From Treponema sp. (GTDB lineage Bacteria; Spirochaetota; Spirochaetia; Treponematales; Treponemataceae), in NCBI GenBank assembly GCA_024402595.1, contig JAKSTL010000004.1, positions 1 through 64,000 on the forward strand: a stretch of DNA of 64,000 nt, read 5' to 3'. The stretch's first letter is position 1; every line of letters starts with the position of its first letter. A program made the translations under genes and the position numbers. Of this stretch, positions 52,732 to 63,930 are shown in pieces. Under the pieces are notes generated by a model. It was not told the DNA's origin and did no database searches. It saw only the letters and a program-made list of their open reading frames with translations.

Positions 52732-54018
52732 CTAAATTGCGGCAAATCCATTTTCCAAATCTGCAATTATATCTTCATAATGTTCAGTGCCTATTGAAAG
52801 ACGGATTGTGCTTTGTGTAATTCCCTGGTCTGCAAGTTCTTCATCATTCAATTGAGAATGAGTTGTAGTAGCAGGATGAATTACTAAAGATTTTACATCT
52901 GCAACATTCGCAAGTAAACTGAAAATCTTAAGATTGTCAATAAACTTCCAGGCTGCCTCTTTGCCACCTTTAATTTCAAAAGTAAAGATTGATGCTCCAC
53001 CATTAGGGAAGTATTTTTCATACAATGCATGGTCTGGATGTTCTGCCAGCGAAGGATGATTTACTTTCTGCACCTTTGGATGATTTTTTAAATATTCTAC
53101 AATCTTTTTTGTATTTTCAACATGGCGATCAAGACGCAAACTTAAAGTTTCTGTACCTTGTAGTAAAATAAAAGCGTTGAATGGAGAAATACAAGCCCCT
53201 TCATCCCGAAGAAGAATTGCACGGATGTAAGTTACAAATGCAGCTTTTCCTACTGCATCGGCAAAACTAATTCCATGATAGCTTGGATTTGGTTCTGCAA
53301 TGCCCGGATATTTTCCCGATTTTTTCCAATCAAAATTACCAGAATCTACAATTATTCCACCAAGAGTTGTTCCGTGTCCACCAATAAACTTTGTAGCAGA
53401 ATGAACTACAATATCAGCTCCATGCTCAATTGGGCGAATAAGATATGGAGTTCCAAAAGTATTATCAATCACCAAAGGAAGGCCATGTTTATGGGCAATT
53501 TTTGCAATTGCATCAATGTCTGGAATGTCGGAGTTTGGATTTCCTAAAGTTTCCAGATAAATTGCTTTTGTATTTGGTTTAATAGCTCCTTCTACTTCTG
53601 CAAGATTATGAGCGTCAACAAAAGATGTATTTACACCAAATTGCGAAAGTGTGTGTGCTAAAAGATTATAACTTCCTCCATAGATTGTTTTTTGAGCGAC
53701 AATGTGATCTCCAGCCTGAGCTAAAGCTTGAATTGTGTATGTAATTGCGGCTGCACCCGATGCAACTGCCAATGCTGCCACGCCACCTTCCAAAGCAGCA
53801 ATTCTTTTTTCAAAAACATCCTGGGTAGAGTTTGTTAATCGTCCATAAATATTACCAGCATCTGCAAGGCCAAATCTGTCGGCAGCGTGTTTTGAATTAT
53901 GGAAAACATAAGAAGTAGTCTGATAGATTGGAACTGCTCTTGAATCTGTTGCTGGATCTGCCGATTCCTGTCCAACATGTAACTGAAGTGTTTCGAAATG
54001 TAATTTATTTGTACTCAT
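52732..54018 (-). CDS. metY: O-acetylhomoserine sulfhydrylase
   Basis: A 428-residue PLP enzyme of the Cys/Met gamma family making homocysteine from O-acetylhomoserine and sulfide. [32 protein letters not shown] is the O-acetylhomoserine-type N-terminus; the PLP Lys is in [25 protein letters not shown] and [12 protein letters not shown] match the longer MetY subfamily rather than MetB/MetC. TTAGGAG precedes the ATG. A cysteine-rich leader ORF ends 58 nt upstream. Confidence 0.95.
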   Translation of the reverse strand: MSTNKLHFETLQLHVGQESADPATDSRAVPIYQTTSYVFHNSKHAADRFGLADAGNIYGRLTNSTQDVFEKRIAALEGGVAALAVASGAAAITYTIQALAQAGDHIVAQKTIYGGSYNLLAHTLSQFGVNTSFVDAHNLAEVEGAIKPNTKAIYLETLGNPNSDIPDIDAIAKIAHKHGLPLVIDNTFGTPYLIRPIEHGADIVVHSATKFIGGHGTTLGGIIVDSGNFDWKKSGKYPGIAEPNPSYHGISFADAVGKAAFVTYIRAILLRDEGACISPFNAFILLQGTETLSLRLDRHVENTKKIVEYLKNHPKVQKVNHPSLAEHPDHALYEKYFPNGGASIFTFEIKGGKEAAWKFIDNLKIFSLLANVADVKSLVIHPATTTHSQLNDEELADQGITQSTIRLSIGTEHYEDIIADLENGFAAI

Positions 54019-54076
54019 GATTATCTCCTAAAAAAATATTTGTTGAATAACAGTTGCGTAAAATGCAAATTAAAAA

Positions 54077-54157
54077 TTAGTAATGTAAACAACAACAGAG
54101 ACACATGACTCCATTGCGGAAATTTTCACGGATTAGTTTTTCAAAGAAATATTTCAT
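54077..54157 (-). CDS. Cys-rich leader peptide upstream of metY
   Basis: A 26-codon ORF with GGAGG five bases before its ATG at 54157 (a second ATG lies directly upstream). It begins MKYFFEKLIRENF and ends VMCLCCCLHY, four Cys codons (UGU) in five. It lies between a promoter and metY, 58 nt before the metY ATG. Cysteine-rich leader peptides that stall ribosomes when Cys-tRNA is scarce are known before sulfur genes in mycobacteria; by analogy this should sense cysteine. The UGUUGUUGU tract can pair with CAACAA just before a U-rich stretch ahead of the metY ribosome-binding site, a weak possible terminator or sequestering stem. Confidence 0.75.
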   Translation of the reverse strand: MKYFFEKLIRENFRNGVMCLCCCLHY

Positions 54158-54187
54158 CATAGCCTCCAAATAGTTTTATTCTTATAA

Positions 54188-54247
54188 CCTAGTAACTTTG
54201 TAGGTATATATTATATATACAATCTATAACCCTACTATGTCAATAGG
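54188..54247 (-). promoter_or_regulatory. metY promoter with two CCTA-N9-TAGG operators
   Basis: Minus-strand TTGACA (54238-54243) with TATATA 18 bp on. Two inverted repeats of identical geometry, CCTA-N9-TAGG, lie at 54231-54247 (over -35) and 54188-54204 (near the start site), centres 43 bp apart, about four helical turns. An Rrf2-type repressor is a plausible binder; this is inference. Confidence 0.6.
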
Positions 54248-54383
54248 TAATAAGAAAAAAAGATAAAAAATTTGACAACACAAGCTTTATCAAAACTTAT
54301 ATTGCCATTTTTATTGGAAACCTAGCGAAAGTCTATAAAAGTTCACCCAGCGCTAAAAAGTGAGAATAACGAGATTATTCTAA

Positions 54384-57176
54384 TTAGAAATCAAACTTGC
54401 AGTCATCATTCAAGAACTTTAATTTTATGCTTTTAAGATTCAGTCCATTGTCGGAAACAAAAAGTCTACAAATAGAAAAACGAGTAGGGAACTTGGAAAT
54501 CTTTGTTATAGAAACATCCTTTCCGTTAGTGCCGTTGAATGTATAGTTAATAATTGGAATCCCTTGATAAAAGAAAGTACAAGGCAATTGAGCCACTTCA
54601 TTCAATTCAGAACTTCCTGTTAATGTAAACTCATAGGTTCCCGGAATCTCAACATCAAAAGCAAGCACATAGTTGGTATTAGCCTTACATTCCTGATAAG
54701 TTAAATCTATTGTAATTTCCTTTCCAACCTTTACAATTTCCACATCTTCCAGCTTTATATCATCTGGAGAAGCAGGACGGTTTATAATTTCAATTTCATC
54801 TGCGGTTCCCATAAGCCGTTTCATTGCCTGTGTGTGCATAACATGATTACAAATTGTCATGGCAGACCGTTGCAATTCTGCTCTGGTTACACGACCATCG
54901 GCCAAGGCTTCCAGTGTATTGTCTCCACTTGCATTAGTTGCGCCATCAGGACAAACCATATACAAATCATTCTGGGCTTTAATCATTCCTGCAAAATTAC
55001 TACCACTAACTTCACTAGAATCTGGTTCACTAATTGCTGCCCACCAGTCTGTCATTACAATTCCAGAAAAATGCCAGTCTCCACGCAAAACAGATGTATT
55101 TAAATCATAATTTCCCGCAGTATAAATGCCATTAGCCAATCCGTAAGTTGTCATAATTGAATCGGCCCATCCAGAACGAACTGCAATTTCAAAACCTCGA
55201 AGATATATTTCACGCCAGGCTCTTTCTGATGCAACAGAATTATTTGCACGACGATTAGTTTCCTGCTCATTTCCCGCAAAATGCTTTATAGTTCCTGTAA
55301 CACCACCTTGATGCAAACCTTTTAACATGGCAGAACCAATTTCACCAGTTACCAAAGGATCTTCAGAAAAATATTCAAAATTACGGCCATTCAAAGGATG
55401 ACGGTGAATATTCATTCCAGGCCCAAGAAGATTTTCTACATGACTGGCAGACATTTCAATACCCGTAAAAGTATATAAATCTGTAATAAGCTGACGATTG
55501 AATGTACAGGCAAGAGATGTACCGCTTGGCAAAGCAAAAGCTTTTATTCCGCAATCCAGACGCATTCCCGAAGGACCATCATCACAACAAACCGCTGGAA
55601 TACCAAAAATATTTCTCAATCGCTCAGAAACTCCACCAAAGGCCGAAGCTGTACCTGGAGTTACAAGACTGGAACCCATTCCTTCACCACGAATAATGCA
55701 GCTTAAATCGTAATCAGTAAACTGAGCTACAAAATCTTCCATGGTGATTTTTTTATTTAAAACATCTTCAAGTTTATTTATTTCATCATCAGATTTTTTT
55801 ATCTGAGGAATCTCTTTAGGAAGATTGTTTAAACGGCGCTGAGACATTTTACCTGTATCAGTTGGAACTGTTTCCATAACAAAAGTGCCATTTTCCAAAG
55901 CATGCATTCTTTCAAAAGAAACGCCAGGTGCCATAGCTTCTGTGCATTTTTCAACAACAAGAGAAGTTGTCCCAGAAATCTCAAAAGAAAAAACTTCTCT
56001 GGCAGAACGAACATCAAAGCCTGCAAAAACCTGATACATTCCATTTTCAAGCACAAAGCAGCTTTTATTTCCTGTAATGCCAGAATCATCATAAGAAGCA
56101 AAATTATAATATGGAATATTAAACTCAATCTTTTGACTTTTACCAATTTCCAGAAGCTTGGTTTTTTCGAAATCTACCAAAGAACGGGCGGCTTTTCCTA
56201 ATTTTCCATTTGGTGCTTTAATATAAATCTGAACAACTTCTTTTCCTACAAAATTACCAGTGTTTTTTACTTCCATGGAAAGAGAAAGCTTTTTTTCTTC
56301 ATTACAAGCTTTTCCTTCTAAAAATGAAAGATTAAAACTGGAATAGGTTAGTCCATAGCCAAAAGGATAGGTAACTTTTGATTGAGTTAGAGCAGAAGCT
56401 TCAAAATAACGGTATCCTGTAAAAATGTCTTCGGCATAAAAATTGCACTGAGGATTCCCAAAATATTTATCAGTTGGATAATCACTTATATTTTTTGCGA
56501 TTGTATCTGTAAGCTTTCCACAGGCAGGGGTTTTTCCGGTTAAAACATCTGCAGTTCCCAAACCGCCTAACATTCCACCTTGCCAAACATACATAACAGA
56601 ATCAGGATGATATTTTTCAACAAAAGACATATCAATGATGTTACCTACATTTAAAAGCACTACCATCTTAGAAAAACCAGCACGAACTTTTGCAATCATA
56701 TCTTCTTCCTCATCAGATAAAAGATAAGAACCTTTGGTTGCTGAATTATCTTTGTCTTCGCCTGCGGTACGACCAATTATTACAATGGCAATATCACTTT
56801 CTTTTGCGGCATCGGCTACAATTTCTGCAGTTAATGGCATTTCATCCTGACTCCAGCGTTCTTTTCCCCAGCCAAGACCTTCGTCAAAAGGATTTGTTTT
56901 TTCCCATTCTGTGTAAATATTCTGCAATTTTTGGTTGATAACAATTCCAGCATCAAGCAAACCGTCTACAATATTATACACTTTATCAACATTTACCTTG
57001 CCGCCAGAACCAGTGCCACTTTTATAATAAGAGCTTTGGATTCGCCCAAAAACAGCAACCTTTGCTCCCGTCTCCAATGGAAGGGTATGATTTTTGTTTT
57101 CAAGCAGAACACAGCCTTCCGCTATAGCTTCTCGCGCAGTTTGTTCATATTTTTTCCAATCCAAAGTAATTTTCAT
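54384..57176 (-). CDS. Glycoside hydrolase family 3 beta-glucosidase, permuted domain order
   Basis: A 930-residue GH3 enzyme with domains reversed from the usual order. Residues about 10-235 are the alpha/beta sandwich normally C-terminal (CVLLENKNHTLPLETGAKVAVFGRI, AIVIIGRTAGE); about 265-380 an FnIII-like domain (GYGLTYSSF, KNTGNFVGKEVVQIY); about 470-780 the TIM barrel (VCCDDGPSGMRL, GPGMNIHRHPLNGRNFEYFSEDP, GTIKHFAGNEQE, GIVMTDWWA with the nucleophile Asp near 709); then a C-terminal beta domain. This permutation is known from rumen Butyrivibrio and Ruminococcus enzymes. No signal peptide, so probably cytosolic. The start at 57176 follows AGGAGA. Confidence 0.93.
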   Translation of the reverse strand: MKITLDWKKYEQTAREAIAEGCVLLENKNHTLPLETGAKVAVFGRIQSSYYKSGTGSGGKVNVDKVYNIVDGLLDAGIVINQKLQNIYTEWEKTNPFDEGLGWGKERWSQDEMPLTAEIVADAAKESDIAIVIIGRTAGEDKDNSATKGSYLLSDEEEDMIAKVRAGFSKMVVLLNVGNIIDMSFVEKYHPDSVMYVWQGGMLGGLGTADVLTGKTPACGKLTDTIAKNISDYPTDKYFGNPQCNFYAEDIFTGYRYFEASALTQSKVTYPFGYGLTYSSFNLSFLEGKACNEEKKLSLSMEVKNTGNFVGKEVVQIYIKAPNGKLGKAARSLVDFEKTKLLEIGKSQKIEFNIPYYNFASYDDSGITGNKSCFVLENGMYQVFAGFDVRSAREVFSFEISGTTSLVVEKCTEAMAPGVSFERMHALENGTFVMETVPTDTGKMSQRRLNNLPKEIPQIKKSDDEINKLEDVLNKKITMEDFVAQFTDYDLSCIIRGEGMGSSLVTPGTASAFGGVSERLRNIFGIPAVCCDDGPSGMRLDCGIKAFALPSGTSLACTFNRQLITDLYTFTGIEMSASHVENLLGPGMNIHRHPLNGRNFEYFSEDPLVTGEIGSAMLKGLHQGGVTGTIKHFAGNEQETNRRANNSVASERAWREIYLRGFEIAVRSGWADSIMTTYGLANGIYTAGNYDLNTSVLRGDWHFSGIVMTDWWAAISEPDSSEVSGSNFAGMIKAQNDLYMVCPDGATNASGDNTLEALADGRVTRAELQRSAMTICNHVMHTQAMKRLMGTADEIEIINRPASPDDIKLEDVEIVKVGKEITIDLTYQECKANTNYVLAFDVEIPGTYEFTLTGSSELNEVAQLPCTFFYQGIPIINYTFNGTNGKDVSITKISKFPTRFSICRLFVSDNGLNLKSIKLKFLNDDCKFDF

Positions 57177-57254
57177 TTTATATTCTCCTGACAAAATGAC
57201 ACACGCAGAGTTTTCTACAAGTTAAACCTAAGTTCCGTGGGTCATAAAATAAAA

Positions 57255-57287
57255 AATCGCTATAAAAGTGAATGTATTATAGCGATT
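57255..57287 (-). terminator. Terminator of pyrG
   Basis: AATCGCTATAA/TTATAGCGATT (11-bp arms) followed on the minus strand by TTTTTATTTT, about 100 bp after the pyrG stop. Confidence 0.9.
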
Positions 57288-57385
57288 TGGTAAAAATTAG
57301 CGAAGAACAAAATAAAACGATTGTTGTACAAAAATCTACACAAAAAGGATTTCTGGCAGATAATTTGTACATATTCAAAGGATTT

Positions 57386-58984
<1,599 letters not shown>

Positions 58985-59014
58985 TCATACTCCCATAAAA
59001 ATCAGTTTGGGCAT

Positions 59015-59068
59015 AAAAAAAAGTCGTAGACTTTGCACCGAGTATTATCTCAGTATAAAATCTACGAC
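59015..59068 (-). terminator. Leader terminator (attenuator candidate) of pyrG
   Basis: GTCGTAGA/TCTACGAC arms with a nested ACTGAG/CTCGGT stem, followed on the minus strand by T8, ending 34 bp before the pyrG ATG. No minus-strand gene lies between it and the upstream promoter region (TTGAAT-N17-TATATT), so it acts within the pyrG leader. pyrG of Gram-positives is controlled by a leader terminator; the mechanism here is unknown. Confidence 0.8.
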
Positions 59069-59254
59069 CTCTTTGCCGTTAATATAATTCTTTTTAATAT
59101 TACAAATTTGTATAGTTTTATTCAAGATAAAAAGATTGATTTTTGCCCGCGCTTTAAGAATTATCATTTTAAGAAACATCAATTCATATTGCGTAAAAAA
59201 GAATCAAAATGTAAAGTAAAGACTTAATAAATAGAGTTTATTTGAGGTTTTATT

Positions 59255-60196
59255 ATGGAAAGTACAAAAACACAGGCAAAAGGTGTAATTATATTACTTT
59301 TGACGGCTCTTATCTGGGGTATTTCTTTTGTATCGCAAAGTGTAGGTATGGAATCTGTGGACGCTTTTACTTTTATGGGAATTAGAACCATTATGGGCGC
59401 AACCGTTTTACTTCCAGTAATTTTAATAAGAGACAAAATATCCGCAAAAAAAATGACAAAAGAAGAACTGTTAGAAAGAAAAAAAACTGATAAAAAAACA
59501 ATTCTTTATGGCATGATTTTGGGAGTTTTTCTGTGTATTGCAACTAACTTTCAACAGTTTGCATTTTATTATTCCAGCGCAGGAAAAATTGCTTTTATTA
59601 CAGCTATGTATATGTTCTTTGTTCCAATTATCGGATTGATTTTTAAGAAAAAAGTTCCCTTAATCACCTGGCTGTGCATTCTTATGGGCTTTGTGGGATT
59701 ATATTTTCTTAGTTTTACAAGCAGTGGTTTTGAAAGCTTGAACAAAGGTGATATTCTGGCATTCATCTGTGCCTTATTCTTTTGTGGTCAAATCCTTTTG
59801 ATAGAAAAATATTCACCATATTGTGATGGAATCAAGCTTTCCTGTGTTCAATTTTATACAGCGGGTATTATTACCGTAATATTGATGTTTATTTTTGAAA
59901 AGCCTCAATGGTCAAACATTAAACAGGCAGCCATTCCATTGCTTTATTCCGGAATTATGAGTTGTGGAGTTGCTTATACAATGCAGGTTATTGGGCAGAA
60001 ATATTGTGAGGCGACTATTGCTTCTCTGTTGATGTGTATGGAGTCGGTTTTTGCTGTTCTTGCGGCGGCAATTTTAATTCACGAAAGTCTGTCTCCAAGA
60101 GAAATTGCGGGTTGTATAATTATGTTTACTGCCATTTTGATTTCACAATTAAGCGACATCATAAAAAGTCGAAGAAATAAGGAAACTTCTGTTTAA
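59255..60196 (+). CDS. DMT-superfamily (EamA) transporter
   Basis: A 313-residue membrane protein with about ten TM helices in two EamA repeats: VIILLLTALIWGISFVSQSVGMESVDAFTFMGIR in the first and LAFICALFFCGQILLIEKYS in the second, with the conserved SLLMCMESVFAVLAAAILIHE near the end. Members export amino acids or other metabolites; the substrate is undetermined. GAGG precedes the ATG. It is divergent from pyrG and converges with the EAL gene at a shared terminator. Confidence 0.9.
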   Translation: MESTKTQAKGVIILLLTALIWGISFVSQSVGMESVDAFTFMGIRTIMGATVLLPVILIRDKISAKKMTKEELLERKKTDKKTILYGMILGVFLCIATNFQQFAFYYSSAGKIAFITAMYMFFVPIIGLIFKKKVPLITWLCILMGFVGLYFLSFTSSGFESLNKGDILAFICALFFCGQILLIEKYSPYCDGIKLSCVQFYTAGIITVILMFIFEKPQWSNIKQAAIPLLYSGIMSCGVAYTMQVIGQKYCEATIASLLMCMESVFAVLAAAILIHESLSPREIAGCIIMFTAILISQLSDIIKSRRNKETSV

Positions 60197-60214
60197 CAAG
60201 TTTAACAAAATTGA

Positions 60215-60251
60215 AAGCCTACTCTAAGTAAAAATACAAAAGGGTAGGCTT
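60215..60251. terminator. Terminator between the DMT and EAL genes
   Basis: AAGCCTAC/GTAGGCTT (8-bp arms) in the 100-bp convergent gap; U-runs are modest on both sides. Confidence 0.65.
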
Positions 60252-60296
60252 AGCAATAATTCTAATTTTTCTGCAGATTGGAAAATTGTTTTTAGC

Positions 60297-62483
60297 TTAA
60301 GACAAAGGCGTAATACTTCCGTACATCATTACATCTGTTTTTTCAATGTCTAAGAAAATGTGGATGACAAGCCTCATGTGAGTCGGTTTATCATTAAACA
60401 TTCGGATATAGTTGAAGACCTTTGTTTCTTCCATTCCACAAAAATGTGAAAGCAGTTTTTCCCGATTCATAAAATCAAGATAAGAATCTTTATATTCAGG
60501 GAACATCAGTTTTTCGGCAACCTTGATAACATGCTCATCATATTCATCTGTAATAATATTTGTTTCCGTATACCAGGTAGATTTTTTATCTGATATGTGG
60601 AAGGTATTTTTAGACAGATTTGCTATAAAATCATAAATGTATGGTTTAAAAAGATTCTGTTTGAAAATATTGATATGTCTTGTAGGATAATCCATAGAAA
60701 TCTGTGGAGGAAGCATCGTCGAAATATCAATCATTTTTTCAAAAACATCCAAGGGAACTGGCTTAGAATAATAATAACCTTGAATACTGTCGCAACCAAT
60801 ATTATTTAAGAAAGAGGCCTGGCTTTCGTTTTCAACACCTTCTGCCGTAACATGAATGCCTAACTCTCGTGCAAGAGAAATTGTATGTTCAATCAGTCGG
60901 TTACCACCAAAGTTGCCTATAAAATCAATCAAACTCTTATCAAGCTTAAGGGTGTCAAAATGCATTAAGTTTAAAGAGGCTAGAGAAGAGTAGCCGGAAC
61001 CAAAATCATCCATGTGAAGAGCAAAACCTGCTTTGTAGAAATTATCAGCAATTTCTTTTATATCATCCATGCTGATGGCGGCAGTTTCTGTAATTTCTAT
61101 TGGAACATATTTTGTATCCAGTCCAATGTCCTGAGTAATTTTTTTATAATGATCAACAACATCCTTAAAATATAAGCTGGCTCTAGAAAGATTTATGGAA
61201 ATTGGAATAATTTCTTTTCCTTGATTTTGCCAGTCTTTTTGCTGAATACAAACCTTCTTAAAAATATATTCATCAAGAACTCGAATCATGCCGTTTCGTT
61301 CAAACAAAGGTATGAAGGTTCCTGGTGGAATAATGGTATTCTCGTCGGGAATCCATCGAACTAAAGCTTCTGCACCAACCATTTTTTGTGTAAAAGGATT
61401 ATATTTTGGCTGGAACCAGATTTTAAACTCCTCGTTGATGATAGCTCCTTCAAAAGAGTCTGACAAACGCTTTTCTTCCACCAGACGAAGTGTATCTTTT
61501 TCTTCAAAGAAGGAATAATTTTCTTTCTGCTGAACTCTGGCTTTATGCTTTGCACTTACGGCTTCACTATAAGAAAGTTCAACCTTTTTTCCAGGTTCCC
61601 ATACCGAAATACCAAAATATGGTTCCAGCTGAGGAACATCTAATTCTGATGAAATAGTAATCAGTGCGTTGGTAATGTTTTTTATATGCTGAATAATTAT
61701 TTCATTGTCGCAATAAGGCATAAAAATTACAAAATGGTCGGCAAAAACATGGGCAGCAAGTTCTCCAGAATCAAAATTGACATCATCAACAATGCAGTCC
61801 CAGATTTTTTTGATTACGATATCGCCTTTATTAATTCCACAGATTGAATTGATAACCTTAAAAGAATGAATATCCATGGAGATAATGCGACCTATAAGAT
61901 TTTGATTGTGAATTGTTTCTTTGAACTTAAAATAATTATAACCTTGAGTAATTTGGTCATAATAGGCATATTGTTCAATTTTGTCCCGATAATTTTGTTC
62001 ACTGTTGGTAACATTTTCTGTATTGTCTTTTGTTACCGCCAAAGCACATATTTCATTTTTTTCGTTTTTATTTAACAAAAAGCGTTGATTTATAAAGACT
62101 TTTTGACCTTCATAATTATCAATCCAAAAATCTATGGTATAATCTCGCTTTCCTTGTTCATAGGCATTTAACAAAACATCCCGCAAGTCAGAATAATCTT
62201 CTTTATTTCTTCTGGAAACATCGGGAATCATTTTTTTTACCCAGGTTTTTACAAATACAGAAAAAGAACAAGGCACTGACAATCCTATAGATTCAGGAAC
62301 TGACAGCACTTCATTACTTCGAGAAGTTCTTCTGAAAAAATCATTTTCAATTAAATCGCGGGTAACATTAAAATCGAAAAAACAAAGGGAATCAGAAACA
62401 ATTGCATTTCTGAATTGAGTCTCATAAAAAAGAGCGCGTTGCAGCTGCTTAATTTGATTACTGTTGTCTAAAAAATATTCCAA
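60297..62483 (-). CDS. PAS-like / degenerate GGDEF / EAL c-di-GMP protein, second copy
   Basis: A 728-residue paralogue of the product of 29092-31356, alike from the first residues (QLQRALFYETQFRNAIVSDS) through a GGDEF-like domain without the signature (VFADHFVIF), an EAL domain with apparently full catalytic set (GAEALVRW, NLSRASL, IEITETAA, MDDFGSGYSS, KLDKS, AEGVENE, QGYYYSKP) and the same unnamed C-terminal domain. It begins at TTG 62483, with GGAGAG seven bases before it; the nearby ATG is in another frame. It should lower c-di-GMP. Confidence 0.9.
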   Translation of the reverse strand: MEYFLDNSNQIKQLQRALFYETQFRNAIVSDSLCFFDFNVTRDLIENDFFRRTSRSNEVLSVPESIGLSVPCSFSVFVKTWVKKMIPDVSRRNKEDYSDLRDVLLNAYEQGKRDYTIDFWIDNYEGQKVFINQRFLLNKNEKNEICALAVTKDNTENVTNSEQNYRDKIEQYAYYDQITQGYNYFKFKETIHNQNLIGRIISMDIHSFKVINSICGINKGDIVIKKIWDCIVDDVNFDSGELAAHVFADHFVIFMPYCDNEIIIQHIKNITNALITISSELDVPQLEPYFGISVWEPGKKVELSYSEAVSAKHKARVQQKENYSFFEEKDTLRLVEEKRLSDSFEGAIINEEFKIWFQPKYNPFTQKMVGAEALVRWIPDENTIIPPGTFIPLFERNGMIRVLDEYIFKKVCIQQKDWQNQGKEIIPISINLSRASLYFKDVVDHYKKITQDIGLDTKYVPIEITETAAISMDDIKEIADNFYKAGFALHMDDFGSGYSSLASLNLMHFDTLKLDKSLIDFIGNFGGNRLIEHTISLARELGIHVTAEGVENESQASFLNNIGCDSIQGYYYSKPVPLDVFEKMIDISTMLPPQISMDYPTRHINIFKQNLFKPYIYDFIANLSKNTFHISDKKSTWYTETNIITDEYDEHVIKVAEKLMFPEYKDSYLDFMNREKLLSHFCGMEETKVFNYIRMFNDKPTHMRLVIHIFLDIEKTDVMMYGSITPLS

Positions 62484-62650
62484 TTAACATCTCTCCACCC
62501 AAGAAGATAGCATATTTTTTAAAATAAATACCATATTTTTTTAATAAATTAACAAAAATTTGATGTACTTTTCGTATTTTTTTGACTAAGTTCAGTTTAT
62601 ACCAAGGTTGGAAATTTAGCAAATTTATAATGTAAAAAGAAATTAAAAAA

Positions 62651-62698
62651 GTGTTAAAATGGAATGCAAAATAATGATAATGCACTTCATTTTAACAC
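62651..62698 (-). terminator. Terminator of mscS
   Basis: An 18-bp inverted repeat (GTGTTAAAATG... / ...CATTTTAACAC, one mismatch) followed on the minus strand by T6AATTT, 45 bp after the mscS stop. A T-run also follows on the plus strand, but no plus-strand gene uses it. Confidence 0.85.
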
Positions 62699-62742
62699 AA
62701 TTTTTTCTGTAATTTTGAGATTAAGAAAATCAGTCTGAAAAT

Positions 62743-63615
62743 CTATTTTTTTATCATTACATCCAACTGATTGAATGGGATTTCTATACCAGCTTCATCA
62801 AATACTTTTTTTATTGCTATAAACATATCGTTTTTAGTCTGGAGAAAATCATCGTTATTAAACCAAACGGCGGCTGTCATATTTATTCCACTGGCATCAA
62901 AACCATCATACCAAAAGGCTGGAGCAGGATCGGTTAAGACTGTAGGACAAAGAGCAGGTGCTTTAGATAAAGTTTCTAGTGCAAGTTTCATATCTGTATC
63001 ATAAGCTACCGACACCTGAATAGTAAGACGGCGTTTATGATGAAAAGTTTTATTGGTTAAGTTTGCGTTGATAATGGTTGAGTTTGGGATTCTTACCATT
63101 TCGTTATCAAGGGTATGAACCTGAACAGAAATTAGGTTGACAGAATCTACAATTCCAGTTATTCCGTCTACCACAATTAAATCTCCAATTTTTACAGAAC
63201 CTTCGGTAATGACGAAGAGGCCGCTAATAAGATTACTTACAGAAGTTTGAGCGGCAAAACCGATTGCAACTCCAGCAATTCCTGCAGCACCCCAGATTGC
63301 ACTGAACTTAATTCCAAACAAACTAAGAACATACATAGTTATAAGCACATAAAAGGCATATTTTAAAAATCGTAAAATTAAACTGGATTTTTGCTTAGAA
63401 AGCTTTTGTACTGGGATTTTTTTTATTCCTCGAATTGCCAGTTTGTATGCAAGCCAGAATGCCAGAAGAATTAGAATCGTTCCAGCTAATTTAAAGACAT
63501 TTTCCCAAGTAATAAAAGTTTTTGCCCATGCCACAAAGGATGAAGTCTGTTTTACCAAAGAAGCACCAGCATTTGCCGCGGCTTCTACCATAGTTGATGA
63601 AATAGTTTCTTCCAT
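62743..63615 (-). CDS. mscS: MscS-family mechanosensitive channel
   Basis: A 290-residue small-conductance mechanosensitive channel that opens under hypo-osmotic stress. Three TM helices precede the pore helix GAAGIAGVAIGFAAQTSVSNLISGLF, then the beta domain SVKIGDLIVVDGITGIVDSVNLISVQVHTLDNEMVRIPNSTIINANLTN and an alpha/beta C-terminal domain. Length matches E. coli MscS. AGGAG precedes the ATG. Monocistronic. Confidence 0.93.
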   Translation of the reverse strand: MEETISSTMVEAAANAGASLVKQTSSFVAWAKTFITWENVFKLAGTILILLAFWLAYKLAIRGIKKIPVQKLSKQKSSLILRFLKYAFYVLITMYVLSLFGIKFSAIWGAAGIAGVAIGFAAQTSVSNLISGLFVITEGSVKIGDLIVVDGITGIVDSVNLISVQVHTLDNEMVRIPNSTIINANLTNKTFHHKRRLTIQVSVAYDTDMKLALETLSKAPALCPTVLTDPAPAFWYDGFDASGINMTAAVWFNNDDFLQTKNDMFIAIKKVFDEAGIEIPFNQLDVMIKK

Positions 63616-63930
63616 AAAGATTTTACTCCTAAGATGATATTTATAACCTAAAGCTTTTGGTTTCTATAAGAACAGTTCTGTCTACCAAAGCTTATTTTTT
63701 AGTAAAATGTCTACTTTTTTAAACTATTTTTTTTAATTATTAAAAAGTTGCTATGCTTTTTATTTCTGCGACCCATATTTCTGTTAGTCGAAGTCAATTT
63801 TAACGGAGATTATATCACAAAAAAAGATTTATGTGTTGGGAATGCCTTAGTTTTCATTTTTTTAAACCCTTTTTCTCGAATCATAAATATCATATAATTA
63901 GTAAAACTACAAAACGCGAGGAACAACACT
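63616..63930. other. 315-bp intergenic region with an inverted repeat
   Basis: Between divergent mscS and the flavin-reductase-like gene. It contains AAGCTTTTGGT/ACCAAAGCTT (63651-63690) enclosing AGAACAGTTCT, followed by a T-run on the plus strand, and a TATAAT near 63893 before the downstream gene. I see no ORF, tRNA or riboswitch in it. Confidence 0.5.

Noticed and set aside
54019-54383. SAM riboswitch before metY
   Set aside because: No SAM-box core seen; a Cys-rich leader ORF and operators occupy the region.
62458-62685. ATG-started ORF overlapping the start of the EAL gene
   Set aside because: It is in a different frame; the TTG at 62483 with GGAGAG in front gives the paralogue's N-terminus.
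63651-63690. LexA-type box in the mscS upstream region (AGAACAGTTCT)
   Set aside because: The spacing between GAAC and GTTC is one base, not the four of Gram-positive SOS boxes.
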